Part shown: positions 15,253 to 16,488 of the stretch, piece by piece
Layout of the letters: every line of letters begins with the position of its first letter
How positions within the stretch are numbered: position 1 is the first letter of the stretch
The notes under the pieces: model-generated
Told to the model about the DNA's origin: nothing
Seen by the model: only the letters and a program-made list of their open reading frames with translations
The model's database searches: none
NCBI GenBank assembly: GCA_003482695.1
Contig: DMYC01000311.1
Location: 1,088 to 17,575, forward strand
Source of the DNA: Clostridiales bacterium UBA8960
GTDB taxonomy: Bacteria; Bacillota; Clostridia; Peptostreptococcales; Acidaminobacteraceae
Length of the DNA stretch: 16,488 nucleotides
Direction: 5' to 3'
Made by a program: the position numbers and the translations under genes

Positions 15253-16488
15253 CTAAACAATTTTAGTCGTCCATTGTTCCAAATTCCACACATCTGTAAC
15301 GATGTCTCTATAGAATTCAGGTTCATGCGAGATGAGTAAAATGGTGCCTTTGTATGCGATGAGTGCGCGTTTCAGTTCTTCTTTTGCATCGACATCAAGG
15401 TGGTTGGTCGGCTCATCAAGCACTAAGAAGTTCGTTTCTTTATTGATCAACTTACATAAACGGACTTTTGCTTGTTCACCGCCGCTAAGCACAACGACTT
15501 TGCTTTCGATGTGTTGTGTGGTCAAGCCACATTTTGCAAGTGCAGCGCGCACCTCGTATTGGGTATAGGACGGAAATTCTTTCCAAACTTCATCGATACA
15601 AGTGTTGTAATTTGCATCTTTGATTTCTTGCTCAAAGTATCCCGTATATAAAAACTCTCCAGTATCAACCGATCCTGAAAGGCTTTGAATTTCTCCGAGC
15701 ACACTTCTCAGCAGTGTTGTCTTGCCCAGACCGTTGGCACCTGTAATCGCTACTTTTTGACCACGCTCCAGGCGAAGGTTGAGTGGCCTACACAACGCTT
15801 CATCGTACCCGATGATCAGGTCTTTCGTTTCAAAAATCAGCTTGCCAGGCGTTCTTGCCATCTTGAAGTTGAATTCAGGCTTCGGTTTTTCTCTTGCAAG
15901 CTCGATGCGATCCATTTTGTCGAGTTTCTTTTGGCGAGACATCGCCATGTTTCGTGTCGCAACACGCGCTTTATTTCTTTGTACGAAATCTTCAAGATCT
16001 GATATTTCTTGTTGTTGTTGTTTATATGCGGATTCGACTTGCTTTTTCTTAGCTTCGTATACGCGAATAAAGTTGTCATAATCGCCCACATATCGATTGA
16101 GTTCTTTGTTGTCCATGTGATAAATAAGGTTTACGACGCTATTGAGAAAAGTGATGTCATGAGAAATCAATATAAATGCATTTTCATAGTCGATCAGATA
16201 TTTTTTTAGCCATTCGATATGGTCTTCATCCAAATAGTTGGTTGGTTCATCGAGGAGCAATATATCTGGTTTTTCAAGCAGAAGCTTTGCAAGGAGAATT
16301 TTAGTCCTTTGTCCACCACTTAAACTGTCTACCGTTTTCTCAAGCCCAACGTCTAGCAACCCGAGGCCCCTAGCAACTTCATTGACTTTTGCATCGATGA
16401 TGTAAAAATCGTTGTGATTGAGTATGTCTTGAATGGTGCCCACTTCTTCCATCAACAAATCAAGTTCTTCAGGAGTGACATCACCCAT
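15253..16488 (-). CDS. ABC-F family ATPase, 5' end beyond the window
   Basis: ABC-F proteins are soluble twin-cassette ATPases that act on the ribosome, in translation control or antibiotic protection. The 411 visible residues begin after the first Walker A, so the gene is cut by the right edge; the terminal ATG is an internal methionine. Visible: first signature LSGGQ (56-60) and Walker B ILLLDEPTN (76-84); the interdomain linker with its charged helical hairpin (about 130-215, RYVGDYDNFIRVYEAKKKQ); second Walker A GANGLGKTT (250-258); second signature LSGGEQ (334-339) and FLVLDEPTNHLD (354-365). No membrane spans are present. The general pattern resembles housekeeping YkpA/YbiT-like members rather than known resistance types, but the subfamily cannot be fixed without the N-terminus and a linker alignment. 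Confidence 0.92.
   Translation of the reverse strand: MGDVTPEELDLLMEEVGTIQDILNHNDFYIIDAKVNEVARGLGLLDVGLEKTVDSLSGGQRTKILLAKLLLEKPDILLLDEPTNYLDEDHIEWLKKYLIDYENAFILISHDITFLNSVVNLIYHMDNKELNRYVGDYDNFIRVYEAKKKQVESAYKQQQQEISDLEDFVQRNKARVATRNMAMSRQKKLDKMDRIELAREKPKPEFNFKMARTPGKLIFETKDLIIGYDEALCRPLNLRLERGQKVAITGANGLGKTTLLRSVLGEIQSLSGSVDTGEFLYTGYFEQEIKDANYNTCIDEVWKEFPSYTQYEVRAALAKCGLTTQHIESKVVVLSGGEQAKVRLCKLINKETNFLVLDEPTNHLDVDAKEELKRALIAYKGTILLISHEPEFYRDIVTDVWNLEQWTTKIV

Noticed and set aside
15685..16209. Several plus-strand open frames of 66 to 105 codons opposite the ABC-F gene
   Set aside because: They are shadows of a well-supported gene, without ribosome sites or recognisable domains.
1..16488. 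CRISPR array, insertion sequence, phage or defence genes
   Set aside because: No regularly spaced repeats, transposase or integrase motifs, or defence protein domains were seen on either strand.

Overview
The window looks like a stretch of chromosome from an anaerobic, low-GC Bacillota of the Clostridia type. This rests on gene content (two-subunit iron-sulfur L-serine dehydratase, a DhaL/DegV fusion, a YfcC carrier under sigma-54 control, a short 6-phosphogluconate dehydrogenase), strong AGGAGG-type ribosome sites and many hairpin-plus-T terminators. No rRNA, tRNA, CRISPR array, insertion sequence or phage gene is visible. No gap without a gene exceeds about 170 bases.

Layout. (1) 1-245: 3' end of a diacylglycerol kinase-like lipid kinase, closed by a terminator. 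(2) 366-3272: a tight three-gene operon with gnd, zwf and a cyclase-family metal hydrolase. It encodes both dehydrogenases of the oxidative pentose phosphate pathway but no recognisable 6-phosphogluconolactonase; the hydrolase overlaps zwf by an ATGA junction. (3) 3251-8507: a self-contained sigma-54 module. iadA (isoaspartyl dipeptidase) and a YfcC-type carrier each have a clear -24/-12 promoter (TGGCAT-N5-TTGC). Between them lies the gene for a sigma-54 activator with an unusual winged-helix C-terminus. A 14-base motif (AAGGTYGATTAAGG, 13 of 14 bases shared) occurs upstream of both -24/-12 promoters and is proposed as the activator's enhancer site. The activator gene appears to have its own sigma-A promoter, whose -10 box is built into the left arm of the iadA terminator. 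(4) 8518-9060: msrA with its own sigma-A promoter, ending in a long bidirectional terminator. (5) 9146-10712, minus strand: sdaAB-sdaAA, L-serine dehydratase. (6) 10859-15203, plus strand: a fatty-acid-kinase-like fusion (DhaL + middle domain + DegV), a coupled DUF1295 membrane protein, and a methyl-accepting chemotaxis protein, ending in another shared terminator. (7) 15253-16488, minus strand: an ABC-F protein that runs off the right edge.

How the genes work together. The best-supported system is the sigma-54 module: activator, dipeptidase and carrier form a likely regulon for importing and splitting beta-aspartyl dipeptides or related amino acid derivatives. The dipeptidase has glutamate where the family normally has the carbamylated metal-bridging lysine. 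The other notable hypotheses are the cyclase-family protein as a stand-in lactonase, and the single-chain kinase plus acyl-binding protein paired with a membrane enzyme of the DUF1295 family.
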